A stretch of DNA of 64,000 bases from Lactarius indigo (taxonomy: Eukaryota > Basidiomycota > Agaricomycetes > Russulales > Russulaceae), in the NCBI GenBank assembly GCA_025766275.1, contig JAFKAC010000023.1:186001-250000 (forward strand), given 5' to 3'. The translations under genes and the position numbers were made by a program. Below the pieces are notes generated by a model that saw nothing but the letters and a program-made list of their open reading frames with translations, had not been told where the DNA came from and searched no databases. Of this stretch, positions 1 to 12,607 are shown one piece after another. The stretch's first letter is position 1. Each line of letters opens with the position of its first letter.

Positions 1-1279
1 ACGTTTCTGTATTTCCGGAAAGGTAATCATTGCGAGCATCCACCAAGCCAAGACTCCCGACGTCGTCTCTGCACCTGCCGCACTGATACTCGCTATGAGC
101 AACAAATTTGGAATGAAGGGATGCGCACACGTACTACATGATTGCGGCAACCCAAGATTTTTCCCGATCAGATAGCCCGTACTTTTCTGTATCCTTGATT
201 AAAGTTCCCACGAGACTTGGACGATCTATGCCGTTCGACTGAAGTAGCGTGAGCCACAGTATTAGCTTCTGAGGACAATGGCTGACCATCTTTTCGCGGA
301 CAGCTATTGAATAGGCTCTCGAACATGACCGAATCTTTCTCGTACCAATACTCAGCATCGCGCTTCCATTTGGCGAATCTAGAATACGAGGAAACTGAAT
401 TTAAGATTAGGTTTGTCTCAGGAAACACCGTACCTGCTCGGAATATGCCTCATCCACGGAAAGAATTCCACCAAGTGCAGTTCCGGGAAGAATGGCTCGC
501 GTCAGACGTGCAACAAAGTCATTGATAGCCTTGATTCCGGGATCCAGCTCGGAGACTATCGGTGGGGTGCCATAAGTGACGGACATGATCATAGAAGCGG
601 TAGCTCGGCGAAGGTGGTTGTCCATTGTCGCAGGTTGAGCAATGAGTCCAGAGGTAAGCAAAAGGGCTTCATTAAGTTGTGGGACTTTCAATGATTCGAT
701 AGATAGACCTTCATGCACGGCTTTGCGCATTCTACGCCATCTATTCTATGGTCATGGGGATAATTGCAATGACTAAAAATCAGCGCACAACGGTCCATAG
801 TTCTGAAACGTAAGGGCTAAGCCACCGCAGAGAATTTGCGCAGCGACGATGTTGCGTGGGCGGTCAGAGTATATTCCAGCACGGCGATCCAGCAGATCTG
901 CTGCGACCTTCTGGGAGTTCAGGACTACTATTGGTTGTCCCGCCGCATTCAAGTAGAAAACGTCGCCTGAAAAAGGTAGAGCAATGAGAGAGATTCGCGC
1001 CACGGCGACGGAGGGCAAAATGTGTCCGACCGAATTCTTGTTTCCACTTCACAAAAGTGAGCCATTGTTGATTACGGAGCTGAAGGACGTTTCCCAGGAG
1101 AGGGGAGGCCCCGTGGTCCTGGTGGGAGTTTTCGCCATGGGCTTAGGAGATAACGTAGCGATCAAGAAAATAGCAATGCCTATCGCAGTCGAAAATGTGA
1201 GGATGGGGTGTTGCTGTGAGACCTCAATGACCTTGTCAATGATCCCCCGAAGGGACAGATCATTAAGAGTAATGGACAT
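1..1279 (-). pseudogene. Cytochrome P450 copy 1 (3' end beyond window, frameshifted)
   Basis: Seen: the minus strand reads from an N-terminal membrane anchor (start 1279, MSITLNDLSLRG) through the region after the anchor, exons 2-5 and into the I-helix exon (residues SAAGAETTSGVLAWW near base 100), where the window ends. Exon order matches the intact copy at 5574-7491. The frame is broken at least twice by one extra base: after the anchor (near 1150, so the proline-rich LPPGPRG hinge is read out of frame) and near 475, where the FVEFFPWM segment is lost. Known: microsomal P450s of this type are haem monooxygenases anchored in the ER. Its nearest relative in the window is copy 5 (12608-14554), with which it forms inverted arms. 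Most likely a pseudogene, unless the extra bases are sequencing errors. Confidence 0.85.
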
Positions 1280-1570
1280 GCCTACTTGTCAAACGTGGCA
1301 GCAGCTCGGCGGCCGGACGAGTGTGCTCTTATCTTATACTTTCGGTAGGCCTTTCTCGGGAACAACCAGCGCATCGGGGTCTTTCTCCCCTTATCCCGAA
1401 TAAGGAACACCTTCATCGCATAGACAAAAGAGAAGGGACGATATTCTTACCATCTCGGTTTCGGTGTCGGACTTACGATTCGGGGCACCTTATATCTACG
1501 TGTGTATTCTTGAATGTACTTGGCTCGCGGTACGACCGGTCTGTATCTATGGTACGCACTCCGGAATATA
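1..1570. repeat. Left arm of a long inverted repeat (P450 copy 1 plus upstream DNA)
   Basis: Bases 1280-1570 upstream of copy 1 are the reverse complement of about 12170-12600 upstream of copy 5, with clear but imperfect identity (shared blocks around the TATA region, around CGGAACAACCAGCGCATC-like sequence and at ATTCCGGAGTGCG). With the two P450 bodies this gives inverted arms of at least 1.5 kb enclosing copies 2-4. Confidence 0.8.
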
Positions 1571-2552
1571 AATGGATCAAAAAAAAAAAAAATCTTACCA
1601 TCAGAAAAACGTCGACTAACAGAAAACGTACCACGCCGGAACTTGAATCGCTAGTGGTGCCACGTGATTCTATCCGTGACGCCTTCAAGTCCCCGGCCCA
1701 CATTGATACGGACACCTATTGTTGACACTCTCCTATCCCCTTACAGTACCATGACAGCACACGGACACGCCACTGACTGAGATCCATGGGCAGGCGATCT
1801 TTCAGGTAATCGCCCATTACCTTCTTGAAGTGAAGCTTTGATTACGTTGTAAAGTGTACTCCAACATAGATTCGGTGAAACTACGCGGCGGTCTTATTCT
1901 TAGTAGCATAGATTGTGCTGAGGCAGAGGGTAGGATGTGCTTCGACTATAAAAGGAGTTAGATACCACCGGGGAACGTGGAACCCTCGTCAGATGCACAG
2001 AAGACCGAGCCTGAACGAACCAGGATGACTCGGAGTCACCTTGCGAGTCACGCGTCCAAGCACGCGTTACAGTCGAATAGAAGTAACCATACGTGTTCTA
2101 CGGCTAGGGTTTGTGAACGATTTCCTTTGTGAATGACTTCCAACACGAGCTGAAGCTTGTGTGTGCTGGACTACAAGAGCTGGACGATAAGAGAAACGGC
2201 CATGACAGATGGAGTAGAGGTGGAGATATGTGTAAGCAAGGTGGTGGGACGGCAGCAGGCTGTAGCAGAGACTCTGACTAGGTCACGTTCAGTAGCAGAT
2301 GCAAGTAACACAAAGTGTCGACCGGGTCGACAGTTACTGCGAATGCCCTCTTCCTCGGCCCCCTCGGCGTTTTGTAACCCAATGTAGGGGTGCCAGCTGG
2401 CGCTTACGGTATATTGAACATATTATGGCTACGCGGAGGTCCAGCCATTTTCCTAAAATTTAGGTGCAACAGCCGGGGCCAACTACCAACATACATATAT
2501 TCACTGCAATACCTGCTCATAAGTCACCTCCCTCGCACCCCGCTGACTCGAT
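1571..2552. other. Intergenic region, no gene seen
   Basis: No coding pattern. Bases 2370-2450 resemble the 3' flank of P450 copy 4 (8660-8710) and the sequence near 15300, so the 3' flank was duplicated with the gene. Small ORFs here have no recognisable motif. Confidence 0.5.
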
Positions 2553-4490
2553 TTAGTGCTCCTGGAATTCTCGTTCACCAGCGAGCAGTCCGACCGCTTC
2601 CGGGAAGCGTGGTCTGATGTCTGCCTTGAATGGGACAGGACGACTGCCAGCCCGTACCACCCACTCCCAGTCAGCGCGAAAGAACGTCCAATAGCTGTGA
2701 AAGCACTTACACAACGAGTCCGTCCTCTACCGATCCATCCACGTCAATCGGGATCGCGTTCCCGTACTCGTCCTTCCCGGGCTCGATATTACATGCCCAC
2801 AGCGTCATGGCGAGGTCGATGAAGAGCGAGTTATTCGCGACGTGCTTTCCCACACAGATGCCGCCGTCCCAAAACCGTACGTCACGTGGCCCTCCTCCTT
2901 CGTCTCGGGCGGGCACGGAAGCGAGGTCTCCATTGGCATCCAAAAACCTTGCCGGGTTGAAGTGCGCAGCGTCTGCGCCGTAGATTTCGGGATCGCGGTT
3001 AAGGTGCCAGACAGTTGGCGATCATGATGGTGCCCTTAGGAATAAACATGCCATTATACCAGTCGTCCTCGGTCGAGAAGTGTGGGAGGCCAACAGGGTC
3101 CACGGGCCGCCATCGTAACGCTTCCTTGACCATGGCGCGGATGTATGGTAGGTGCTGGAAGTCGGCAAACGTCGGCGTACGTGACCGACCAACTACGGCG
3201 TCGAGCTCTGCTTGAGCGCGTTTCTGTACCTCCGGATAGGTGACCATTGCGAGCATCCACCAAGCCAAGACTCCCGACGTTGTCTCTGCACCTGCCGCGC
3301 TGACACTCACTGTGAACTACAAACCTGGACTGGGAAGAGTATGTGCACGTACTACATAATTGCGGCAACCCAAGAATTTTCGCGGTCAGATAGCCCGTAC
3401 TTTTCTGCGTCCTTGATCAAGTTCCCCACGAGACTTGGGCGGTCTAATGCCCTTTGACTGAAGTAGCATGAGTCATGCTAGGTGTCAGACTTTCTGAGGA
3501 CAAGGACAGACCATCTTTTCCCGGACGCCTATTGAATAAGGTTTCAAACATGGCCGAATCTTTCTCGTACCAATACTCTGCGTCGCGCTTCCATTTAGCA
3601 AATCTAGAAGAATTTTGAACTCAAGATCAATTCGTCTGCAGGGAAACACCGCACCTGCTCGGAATGTGCCTCATCCACGGGATGAATTCCACAAAGTGTG
3701 CACCGGGAAGAGCTGCTCTCGTCAAACGCGCAACGAAGTCATTAACAGCCTTGACCCCCGAATCCAGCTCGGAGACTATCGGTGGGGTGTCATAGGTGAC
3801 AGACATGATCATAGAAGCGGCAACTCTGCGAAGGTGGTTGTCCAACGTTGCAGGTTGGTCGAGGAGTCCAGAGGCGAGTATAACAGCTTCATTGAACTGC
3901 GGCGTCTTGAAGGACTCGACGATGGACTTGCTGAGACCTTCGTGGGCAGCTCTGCGCATTCTGCGCCATCTATGCGACAGTCATTAGGAAGAGACGACTG
4001 AATATTCGGTCAGAAAGCGACGCACAATGGCCCATAATTCTGAAATACGATGGCCAAGCCGCCGCAGAGAATTTGTGCAGAGACAATGTTACGTGGGCGG
4101 TCAGAGTATATCCCGGCACGACGGTCAAGTAAATCCGCTGCGACCTTCTGAGTGTTGAGGACGAACTATCGGTTGTCCAGCTGCACTTAAATAGAAAACG
4201 TCGCCTAAAAAGGCTATTAGAGAGAGTGCGTCACTCGATCTGTAGAGCATCGTACCAAATTCCTGCTTCCACCTCATGAAATGAAGCCATTGCTGGCTAC
4301 GCAACTGGAGAGCGTTGCCGAGGAGAGGGAGACCTCTTGGTCCCGGTGGAAGTTTCCGCCATGGGCTTTGGAGATAACGTCCAGCCAAGAAAATAGCAAA
4401 GCCAACTGCGGTCCCAAATACTAGAACTGGTTGCCGCACAGAGATCGCAATAACCTCCAGAGGTGACAGACTCTTGAGAGCAACGGACAT
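2553..4490 (-). pseudogene. Cytochrome P450 copy 2 (multiple frameshifts)
   Basis: Seen: complete in extent, from the start at 4490 (MSVALKSLSPLEV, membrane anchor, then LPPGPRGLPLLGNALQLR) to a terminal exon ending in REFQEH and a stop at 2553. All seven exons of the family are present. Breaks: an extra base in exon 2 (near 4165), an extra base near 3010 that turns the ANVWHLNRD segment into ANCLAP plus a stop, and one extra base followed by two more around 2890-2925, so the stretch before the haem cysteine is out of frame and the haem loop reads WDGGICVGKH instead of GFGRRICVGKH. The invariant cysteine itself remains. Known: that loop binds the haem. Inference: non-functional copy with the same promoter type as its neighbours. 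Confidence 0.87.
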
Positions 4491-4535
4491 ACTAGTACCC
4501 TACAGTCAAGCACGACAGTAACCCAGGGGGGTCAG

Positions 4536-4543
4536 TTTTTATA
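4536..4543 (-). promoter_or_regulatory. TATA box of P450 copy 2
   Basis: TATAAAAA on the minus strand about 50 bases before the start codon of copy 2, at the same place as the TATA motifs of copies 3, 4, 5 and 6. Confidence 0.55.
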
Positions 4544-5573
4544 GAGTACTCTCTGTGCTGAGACAGGTAGCGGATCACGCATCATGATCGGGTATTTGTT
4601 CACAAACTGTGCATGAGTCGAGGCCTTTCTTCCTTTGTTTCTTCACCGTTCCCGAATAACGTTTTCTTCCGTGCAGTGAAAGTAGATACCCAAGTCGAGC
4701 AGGAACCCGAAGAGTGTGCTATGGAACCACTCTTTTGTCGAGCCGTAGCCTTGCTTTTGAGTGTGATCCACATCGGTGGCGTTCAAGTTGAAAGTTGGTG
4801 GGTGCCCGCCAGAAGCCGGCGAAGGCAGCATCGAAGGTCGTCACGTGGATTTTACCACGACAATTTTACCACGATAACACTGTTTAGGTGACTGCAAGTG
4901 GTCGCCAGGTCTAACCGTCGACAGTGATGATGGTACTACGCTGTGCCCTTCGTTTAATCGCATAAATACTGCGTGGTTGGCCTGAGCCACCACCTCTGTT
5001 GAGGTATTATTTGTGAGCTTTCCACTTCAGTTATCTATTCTTCCCAGGCGGGCCCGAGTGTGGTGTAAACCCGCGCGTTATCCTCGTACTGCCTCAGTTT
5101 GGCCTCTGTTCGTTGCTATTCGCTTCCAGGTACACCCGACCCTTGTCATTTTATTATTATTAAGTTTTTATACTGGGGTAGGTAAACTATTACGCATAAT
5201 GAGCGGAGGCGCCCGAACAGTCACTAGCACCTCTCTGTTTGTGTGTCCTACCTGCTTCCCCGCTTCCCGACCTGGCCTCCTCCATTGTTCCCGGATCGTC
5301 GTACTGCAGACCTATATACGGACCCAATTGATTGGTATTGTCATTCTGTAGAGGCAGAGTGTAAAATTTAAGTTATCGCACTATACTAGTTCTTTATGTA
5401 CCAGTTACACAAACCCCCGACTTCGTATAGTGGCACTACAGCTTTATTCCTTCAGTGTGTGCAACAGTCGAGCGTTGTGTATTCGTGCAGACACCACCCG
5501 CGCACAAGTTACTCACTAATATACGTATTCAATATCCTACCGAGAAGCGTCCATGTCCTTCGATTGAGTCAGA
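4544..5573. other. Intergenic region between P450 copies 2 and 3
   Basis: Bases 4560-4850 are related to the upstream region of copy 3 (7600-7810) and to 46370-46560, so about 0.3 kb of 5' flank travels with each P450. No gene recognised in the remainder; the ORFs at 5013-5351 and 5396-5587 lack any family signature. Confidence 0.5.
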
Positions 5574-7491
5574 TTAGTGCTCCTTGAACTCGCATTCGCT
5601 AGCGAGAAGTCCGACTGCTTCCGGAAAGCGGGGTCTGATATCTGCCTTGAATGGGACAGGACGACTGCAAGTCGATACCGAACACTAGCGGTCAGTGCGG
5701 GACGTCCAATAACTGTGAGAGCACTCACACAATAAGACCGTCCTCGACCGATCCATCCACGTCAATAGGGATCACATTCCCATGGTCGTCCTTTCCAGCC
5801 TCGATATTACATGCCCACAGCGTCACAGCGATGTTGATGAAGAGCGAGTTGTTCGCGACATGCTTTCCCACGCAGACCCGCCGCCCAAAACCGTACATGA
5901 CGTGGCCTTCCTCCTTCGTCTCAGGTGGACCAGGGCCGACGTCTCCATTGGAATCCAAAAACCTCGCTGGATTGAAGTGCGCAGCATCTGCACCGTAGAT
6001 TTCGGGATCGCGATTGAGGTGCCAGACGTTGGCCATCACAATAGTGCCTTTTGGAATGAACATCCCGCTATACCAGTCATCTTCCGTCGAGAGATGTGGG
6101 ACGCCAACGGGTCCCAAAGGACGCCACCGTAGGGTCTCCTTGACCATGGCGCGGATGTAGGGTAGGTGCTGGAAGTCGGAAAACGTCGGCGTACGTGACC
6201 GACCAACTACGGCGTCGAGCTCTGCTTGAGCGCGTTTCTGTACTTCCGGATAGGTAACCATCGCGAGCATCCACCAAGCCATGGATGCTGATGTCGTATC
6301 CGTACCTGCTGCACTGATAATCAATATGAGCAACAATCATGGAATGGGGAGAGTACATGCACGTACTACATGGTTGCCGCAACCCAAGAATTTTCGCGGT
6401 CAGATAGTCCGTACTTCCCTGCATCCTTGATTAAGGTTCTCACGAGACTTGGGCGATCTATGCCTTTCGACTGAAGTAGCGTGAACTACAGTATCAGCTT
6501 CTGAGACAAGGACAGACCATCTTTTCGCGGACGCTATTGAATAGGCTCTCAAACATGGCCGAATCTTTCTCGTACCAATACTCTGCATCGCGCTTCCATT
6601 TCGCAAATCTAGAACATGAACAAATTTGAGTTCAATTCGTTTGCAGGACACACCGCACCTGCTCGGAATATGCCTCATCCACGGAAAGAATTCCACAAAG
6701 TGTGCACCGGGGAGAGCTGCTCGCAGAACCCGTGCAACAAAGTCGTTGATGGCCTTGATTCCGGGATCCAGCTCGGAGACTATCGGTGGGGTGTCATAAG
6801 TGACCGACATGATCATAGAAGCGGTGGCTCGGCGAAGGTGGTTGTCCAAGGCTGCAGGTTGGTCGAGGATTCCAGAGGCGAGTATAACAGCTTCATTGAA
6901 CTGCGGCGTCTTGAAAGACTCCACGACAGTCTTGCTGAGACCATCATGGGCAGCTCTGCGCATTCTACGCCATCTAATATGCAACAGTCGTCAGGAAGAG
7001 TTGAACACGGACAGAAAGCGGCGCACAATGGCCCATAATTCTGAAACACGATGGACAAGCCGCCGCAGAGAATCTGCGCAGCAATGATGTTGCGGGGGCG
7101 ATCAGAGTAGATTCCGGCCCGGCGGTCGAGCAAATCCGCTGCGACCTTCTGAGTGTTGAGGACCACTATCGGTTGTCCCGCTGCATTTAAATAGAACACG
7201 TCGCCTAAAAAGATATTGGTGTGTCACTCGGCCAGCGGCGGAAAGTGTCGCACCAAATTCTTGCTTCCACCTCGTAAATTGGAGCCATTGCTGACTACCA
7301 CGCAACTGCAGGGCGTTACCTAGGAGAGGAAGACCTCTTGGTCCGGGCGGAAGTTTGCGCCATGGGCTTTGAAGATAACGTGCGGTCAAGAAAATAGCAA
7401 AGCCAACTACAGTCCCGAATGCTAGGACTGGGTGCTGCCGCGAGATGCCAATTATCTCCGAAGGTGACAGACCTTCGAGAGAAATTGACAT
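5574..7491 (-). CDS. Cytochrome P450 monooxygenase, copy 3 (intact)
   Basis: Haem-thiolate monooxygenase, probably ER-anchored. Seven exons join in frame: 7254-7491, 7027-7204, 6659-6973, 6518-6608, 6367-6470, 5729-6313, 5574-5664 (1602 nt, 533 residues); all six introns are 47-64 nt with GT-AG ends. Seen: N-terminal hydrophobic anchor, proline hinge LPPGPRGLPLLGN, I-helix AAGTDTTS formed across the exon 5/6 junction, K-helix ETLR, FNPARF, and haem loop YGFGRRVCVGKH. Length is normal for a microsomal P450. Known: relatives in Agaricomycetes are often annotated as O-methylsterigmatocystin oxidoreductase-like; the real substrate is not predictable. This is the only copy of the array without a frame break, so it is the likely functional member. 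Confidence 0.93.
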
Positions 7492-7560
7492 ATTAATATG
7501 ACCCTAGTAGCGCGACAGCACAGGTGACAGCAATCCGGGGCAAGTGTGATGCCCCCAGTT

Positions 7561-7568
7561 CTTATACA
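7561..7568 (-). promoter_or_regulatory. TATA box of P450 copy 3
   Basis: Minus-strand TGTATAAG followed by AACTGGGGGCATCACACTTG and then CGCGCTACTAG before the ATG. The TATA-to-ATG distance of about 70 bases and the AACTGGG block recur before copies 4 and 6, so the core promoter is conserved. Confidence 0.6.
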
Positions 7569-8717
7569 GTACGGTTCCGAAACTAGGAAATTTGTCCCAC
7601 AGACTTTGCATGAATTGAGTCCTTTCTTCCTTTGCTCGTTCCCGAATAACGGTTTCCTTCCGTGCAGCGAAAGTAGGGACTCGGATGTCCAAGTCGAGTG
7701 GGGACCCGAAGAGTGTGCTGTGTGAAATTGGTCTTTTGTAGAATCCTCGCTTTGCTTCAGGCGCGATCTACATTCAAGTTCGCGTGGCGTTGGTGGGTGC
7801 TAGTCTTGGTGCTAGTGTGGAAATGCTAAGTCTGAAGCAATCACTGGCCCCGAGAATAGTGAAAAAGCAACTCGGACATAGATCGTTGTAAAATTTGCAC
7901 AACTGGATCAGATTTTAAGTTTGTTGTGGAGCATAATGGACTGGCCGGTCTGAGGCAGAGCGAGACATGAGCGATGCCTCGAAACATTGTCTCCGAGTTT
8001 GAGTGAGCAGGCGAGGCGGCACGTGCGTGCTGCCACCTGTCCGCCCACCTTTCCAGCCGGTATAAAGAACTGGGATGCCCGCCCGCCACTCCATTTCGCT
8101 ATGGAATCGACTATGAGGTTGCTGTAGCCGTCCGAGTCGACGCTCATCTGGTGGCTCCGGGAGCCCCGGCCCCACCGCCTCTTTATTTGACCGGGGAGCG
8201 CGGCTTCCGACTTTCGCTCGTTCTCTACACTCTTCCCCTTACATATCACCCGAGCGTAGGTTTACATATTCCCTCAAGTACCTACAATGCTTGCACATAC
8301 CCCTGGGACTACGTATCCAAATACACCGAAAGTTTGCCTCCTTTCGTCTTTGACTAACCGTACGCCGTATCTTCCTCATCTCATATTCTCCCAGCGCCAC
8401 ACGGAACTTTCCTCTTGTGAGAGTAAAGCAACGACTCGCAAAGAAGTTTCACAATATCGCCAAAAAATCAATTGCTAGTTCGTTCCTGGTCCCGAGAAAT
8501 CACAGTATGGCAACGAAGGTGCGTCACGTGGATTTTTGCCACAATTACCCTACACCAACATCCATACAGCCCCGGGACAGCAGCTGCAAGGAGACTAGAT
8601 CATATCGGGCGGATAGGTATAATACAGGTATCGGCAATTGACTTTCTGCTCCTTTTGTACTGTCGTTGGGGGGTGCTAGCTGGTGCTTATGTATCAAACA
8701 TGAATATACATTATACA
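7569..8717. other. Intergenic region between P450 copies 3 and 4
   Basis: 5' flank of copy 3 (to about 7810), then unassigned sequence. Bases 8090-8330 have diffuse similarity to 16810-17030, suggesting an older duplicated segment. Bases 8570-8717 are the duplicated P450 3' flank also seen at 15180-15375. No gene recognised. Confidence 0.45.
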
Positions 8718-10658
8718 TTATGGCAACGATTGCGACAGTGATTCCCGTTCACCAGCGAGTAGTTCGACCGCTTCCGGGAAGCGGGGTCTGATGTCCGTCT
8801 TGAATGGGACAGGACGGCTGCGAGTCAATACCACATACTCGCAGTCAGCACGGGGCATCCGATAAGTCTGAACATACTCACACAGTAAGTCCGTCCTCTA
8901 CCGATCCATCTACGTCAATCGGGATCACATTCCCATGCTCGTCCTTCCCAGCCTCGATATTACACGCCCACAGTGCCACAGCCATGTTGATGAAGAGCGA
9001 GTTATTCGCGACGTGCTTTCCCACGCAGATGCGCCTCCCAAAACCATAAGTGACGTGACCTTCCTCCTTCGTCTCAGGCGGACACGGGCCGACGTCTCCA
9101 TTGGCGTCCAAAAACCTCGCTGGATTGAAGTGCGCAGCATCTGCGCCGTATATTTCGGGATCGCGATTGAGGTGCCAGACGTTGGCCATCATAATGGCGC
9201 CCTTTGGAATGAACATTCCGTTATACCAGTCGTCTTCGCTCAAGCGGTGTGGGAAGCCAAGAGGATCCGCAGGACGCCATCGCAGGGCTTCCTTGACCAT
9301 GGCGCGGAGATAGGGAAGGTTCTGGAAGTCAGCGAAGGTTGGGATACGTTGACGCCCAACTACGGCGTCGAGCTCTGCTTGAGCGCGTTTCTGTACTTCC
9401 GGATAGGTGACCATCGCGAGCATCCACCAAGCTAGGAATGCCGACATCGTATCCGTACCTGCCGCACTGATACTCGTTATGAGTAAACCTAGAATGGGGA
9501 GTATGTATGTGCGCGTACTACATAACTGCCGCAATCCAAGAGTTTTCGCGGTCAGATAGCCCGTACTTTTCTGCACCTTTGATTAAGGTTCCCACAAGAC
9601 TTGGGCGATCTATGCCTTTCGACTGAAGTAGCGTAAGCCACAGTATCGGTATTATGAGGACAAGGACAGACCATCTTTTCGCGGACGCTATTGAAAAGCC
9701 CCTCAAACATGGCCGAATCTTTCTCGTACCAATACTCTGCGTCGCGCTTCCATTTGGCAAATCTAGAATATGGATAAATTTGAATTCGAAGACCGGTTCG
9801 TTGCAGGAAACACCGCACCTGCTCGGAATGTGCCTCATCCACGGAAAGAATTCCACGAAAGTGTGCACCGGGAAGAGCTGCTCGCATAAGGCGTGCAACA
9901 AAGTCGTTGATGGCCCTGATTCCCGGATCCAGCTCGGAGACTATCGGTGGGGTGTCATAGGTAACAGTTGTGATCATAGAAGCGGCCGCTCGACGAAGGT
10001 GGTCATCCGACGTCGCAGGTTGGTCGATAAGGTCAGAGGCGAGTATAACAGCTTCATTGAATTGTGGCGTCTTGAAGGACTCGACAACAGACTTGCTGAG
10101 ACTTTCGTGGGCAGCTCTGCGCATTCTGCGCCATCTAGTACGCGACAGTCGTCAGGCAGAGATGAATGAGGACAGAAAGCGGCGCACAACGGCCCGTGAT
10201 TCTGAAACACAATGGCCAAGCCGCCGCAGAGAATTTGCGCACAGACGATGAGGCGTGGGCGGTCAGAATAGATTCCGGCCCGGCGGTCGAGCAAATCCGC
10301 CGCGGCCTTCTGGGTGTTGAGGATGACTATCGGTTGTCCAGCTGCATTTAAGTAAAACACGTCGCCTAAAAAGGATATTAGAAGGACTCGGCAACTCTCT
10401 GTCAGCAGCGGGAGGTATCGGACCAAACTCCTGCTTCCACCTCGTAAACTGGAGCCATTGCTGGTCACGCAACTGGAGAGCGTTACCGAGGAATGGGAGA
10501 CCTCTTGGTCCGGGCGGGAGTTTGCGCCATGGGCTTTGGAGATGGCGTGCGACCAAGAAAATAGCAAAGCCAATTACTGTCCCGAATGCTAGGACTGGGT
10601 GCTGCTGCGGGATACCAGTGATCTCCGAAGGCGATAGACCCTTGAGAGGAAATGACAT
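8718..10658 (-). pseudogene. Cytochrome P450 copy 4 (single frameshift)
   Basis: Seen: full exon set from MSFPLKGLSPSEITG (start 10658) to the stop at 8718, where the C-terminus differs from the other copies (REFQEH is replaced by RESLSQSLP). Hinge LPPGPRGLPFLGN, K-helix EALR, FNPARF and haem loop YGFGRRICVGKH are all in frame. The only break found is one extra base near 9857 in exon 3, exactly in the segment read FVEFFPWM in copy 3; removing that base restores the family sequence. The I-helix reads AAGTDTMS, where the second threonine of the AGxDTT motif is replaced by methionine. Either a young pseudogene or a functional gene with a base-calling error. Confidence 0.85.
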
Positions 10659-10702
10659 ACTAGTAGCTCAGCAGCAATTCGAAGGAAATGTGAGGCCCAA
10701 TT

Positions 10703-10710
10703 CTTTTATA
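10703..10710 (-). promoter_or_regulatory. TATA box of P450 copy 4
   Basis: Minus-strand TATAAAAG, about 50 bases before the ATG, followed by AATTGGGCCTCACATTTCC, which is the conserved block seen in the other copies. Confidence 0.6.
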
Positions 10711-11829
10711 CAGCAACACTGAACGGCTTTTGGGCGCCAAAACCAGTGATGGGGGATTTGGAGCGGATTTAACTTGGTCACATAGAACGTCCGATTTGGT
10801 GCCAATCTGTCAACATAGCCCATATTCGGTGACGGGCAGTAACACCGCTTCTCGTCTGCCGCTTCTCAATATATATGTTTTTTCTGTTTTGATTTACTGA
10901 TTCCCCATCATGAAATAAGGAAACAACAAAACCTATTGTGAGCTGCAAACAATACAGCGCTATCTAGATATTTTACGTCTGAGTCGCTGCTTTTCGTCAA
11001 AGCGTGCGGGGGTTCGGGGTAGCATCAGCAGCGTCGCTATCCCCTTCGTCTCTGTCGCTGCCATCGTCGCAGCGGTGTGCGCGGCCGCCGCTCTGGGTGG
11101 CCGCACGACGTTGTTTTAGCTGGGCTCGCTTTGGCCCCACTGCCATTTACGGATGCAGAAGAGTCCCATTGTGATCGGTTTCGTCGCCAGGGACAACGTG
11201 GGGCAGGAGAAGTGCAGCTATTACCCTCAAAAGGGGATTGTGCAGGCCAGGTGCACCTCTGGGAGCAGCAGCTGACCATAATACCGTAGCTGGGCGGGAA
11301 GCGCTCCCCCCCGCTCGTGTTTTCCCCCTCATGCAACCGGTCCGAGTTTCTCGAGACTGGTAGGGTATCCTAAATAGTCTCATAAGGACTGGGCCTGTGT
11401 TGGAGGACAGTTCGCACATGCGTAAGCATCGGACCGGCTGGACCGGCAACATAGCAACGCTGTCGAGCTCAGTTGCTCGACCGCGGACTCGGAATCTACT
11501 CTACAAAAATAATTTTCCCTTACACAAATGCTTAGCAGCTCACGTAGTACAACCTCAGCCCTTTCTCCCAAACGGCTGAGGTTAGTAATTTACTCTATTC
11601 CGTCTTTTACTTACTGTGTACTTAGTCGTGCATTCTTGTGTTCCTACACCCTGATGGAAGCTTTCGCAGTCTCGAAACCGCTACTGAACCCCTCTTTTCC
11701 TGCCTCTGGATATACTGTACTGACCCTTACCCTCGGAGACGGGTAGCAGATGGATGTATCATGCGGGATAGACCAACCCGAGTACCTTTCTTGCAGAGGC
11801 TAGGCACTATACCCTGCTGTACCTCCCTC
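10711..11829. other. Intergenic region, no gene recognised
   Basis: Contains only short ORFs without known motifs (for example 11077-11289 and 11528-11746). No duplicated counterpart was noticed in this window. Confidence 0.4.
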
Positions 11830-12045
11830 TCTAACTCTTTGAATTCGAAGAGCAGGTCGCACTCCTTGCAGTAGTGGTAATTTCAGCTCTCTATGTAGTG
11901 CTGCCTCAGTGCGTCATAGCTCTTATAGTCGAGGTGGCAGTCATCGCAGGCCCATTGAAAGTTGGAATCCTAATGCTTCTCGAGGGCACGATCGGGCGGA
12001 AACTTGAACCACCGATATCGCGATCACATTGGTCACAGTATGACA
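11830..12045 (-). pseudogene. C2H2 zinc-finger gene remnant (5' part)
   Basis: On the minus strand this segment aligns by eye with the first exon of the zinc-finger genes at 21466-22537 and 58511-59661: the region for the first finger (CSQCDR-like codons, then the HDRALEQH region including a CGATCGTGCCCTCGAG-like stretch), the second finger with the ALRQHYIES-like part, and the cysteine pair of the third finger. The frame is broken and the start codon and all later exons are absent. It lies just upstream of P450 copy 5. Confidence 0.6.
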
Positions 12046-12550
12046 CGATTGGGAGTCAGAAGAGAAGGGTGCGGGAACCTGTGCGGAGTCAGATGGGAGT
12101 AAGAACGAGTCGTTTTGTTCATTTTAATGAATAAGGTTTTTATTTTATTCTTAAAAACCCGTTTGTATTCCGGAGTGCGCATCAGAGATGCAGACCGGTC
12201 ACAGCGAGTACCACTACAGTTATAAGAAAGGTAGACGAGGCACCCCGAATCGTAAATACGGAACCGAAACCAGGCAGCAAAAATGTAAGGATACAGTCAC
12301 AGAAGGCACCCGTGGGGGTCGCGTACATAAGGTCCGGTGTAACCTTTGCGGATGCATACTTCAAAGACGAATCGATGAAGGTCAGGGTAGGGCCTAGCCC
12401 TTCCATTCGTCTTCCTCGGGGTGACCCCATGCTTATTTAGGAAGCGATCATCGCCCTTCTCTTTTGTCTCTGCGACGAAGGTGGTTTTTATTCGGGACAG
12501 AGGGAGAAAGGCCCCGATGCACTGGTTGTTCCTGAGAAAACCACCGAAAG

Positions 12551-12557
12551 TATAAGA
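12551..12557 (+). promoter_or_regulatory. TATA box of P450 copy 5
   Basis: TATAAGA about 55 bases before the ATG at 12608, in the position used by the other copies. Confidence 0.5.
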
Positions 12558-12607
12558 TAAGAGCACACTCGCTGGCCCCCGAGCTGCTGCCACGTTTGAC
12601 AGTATTC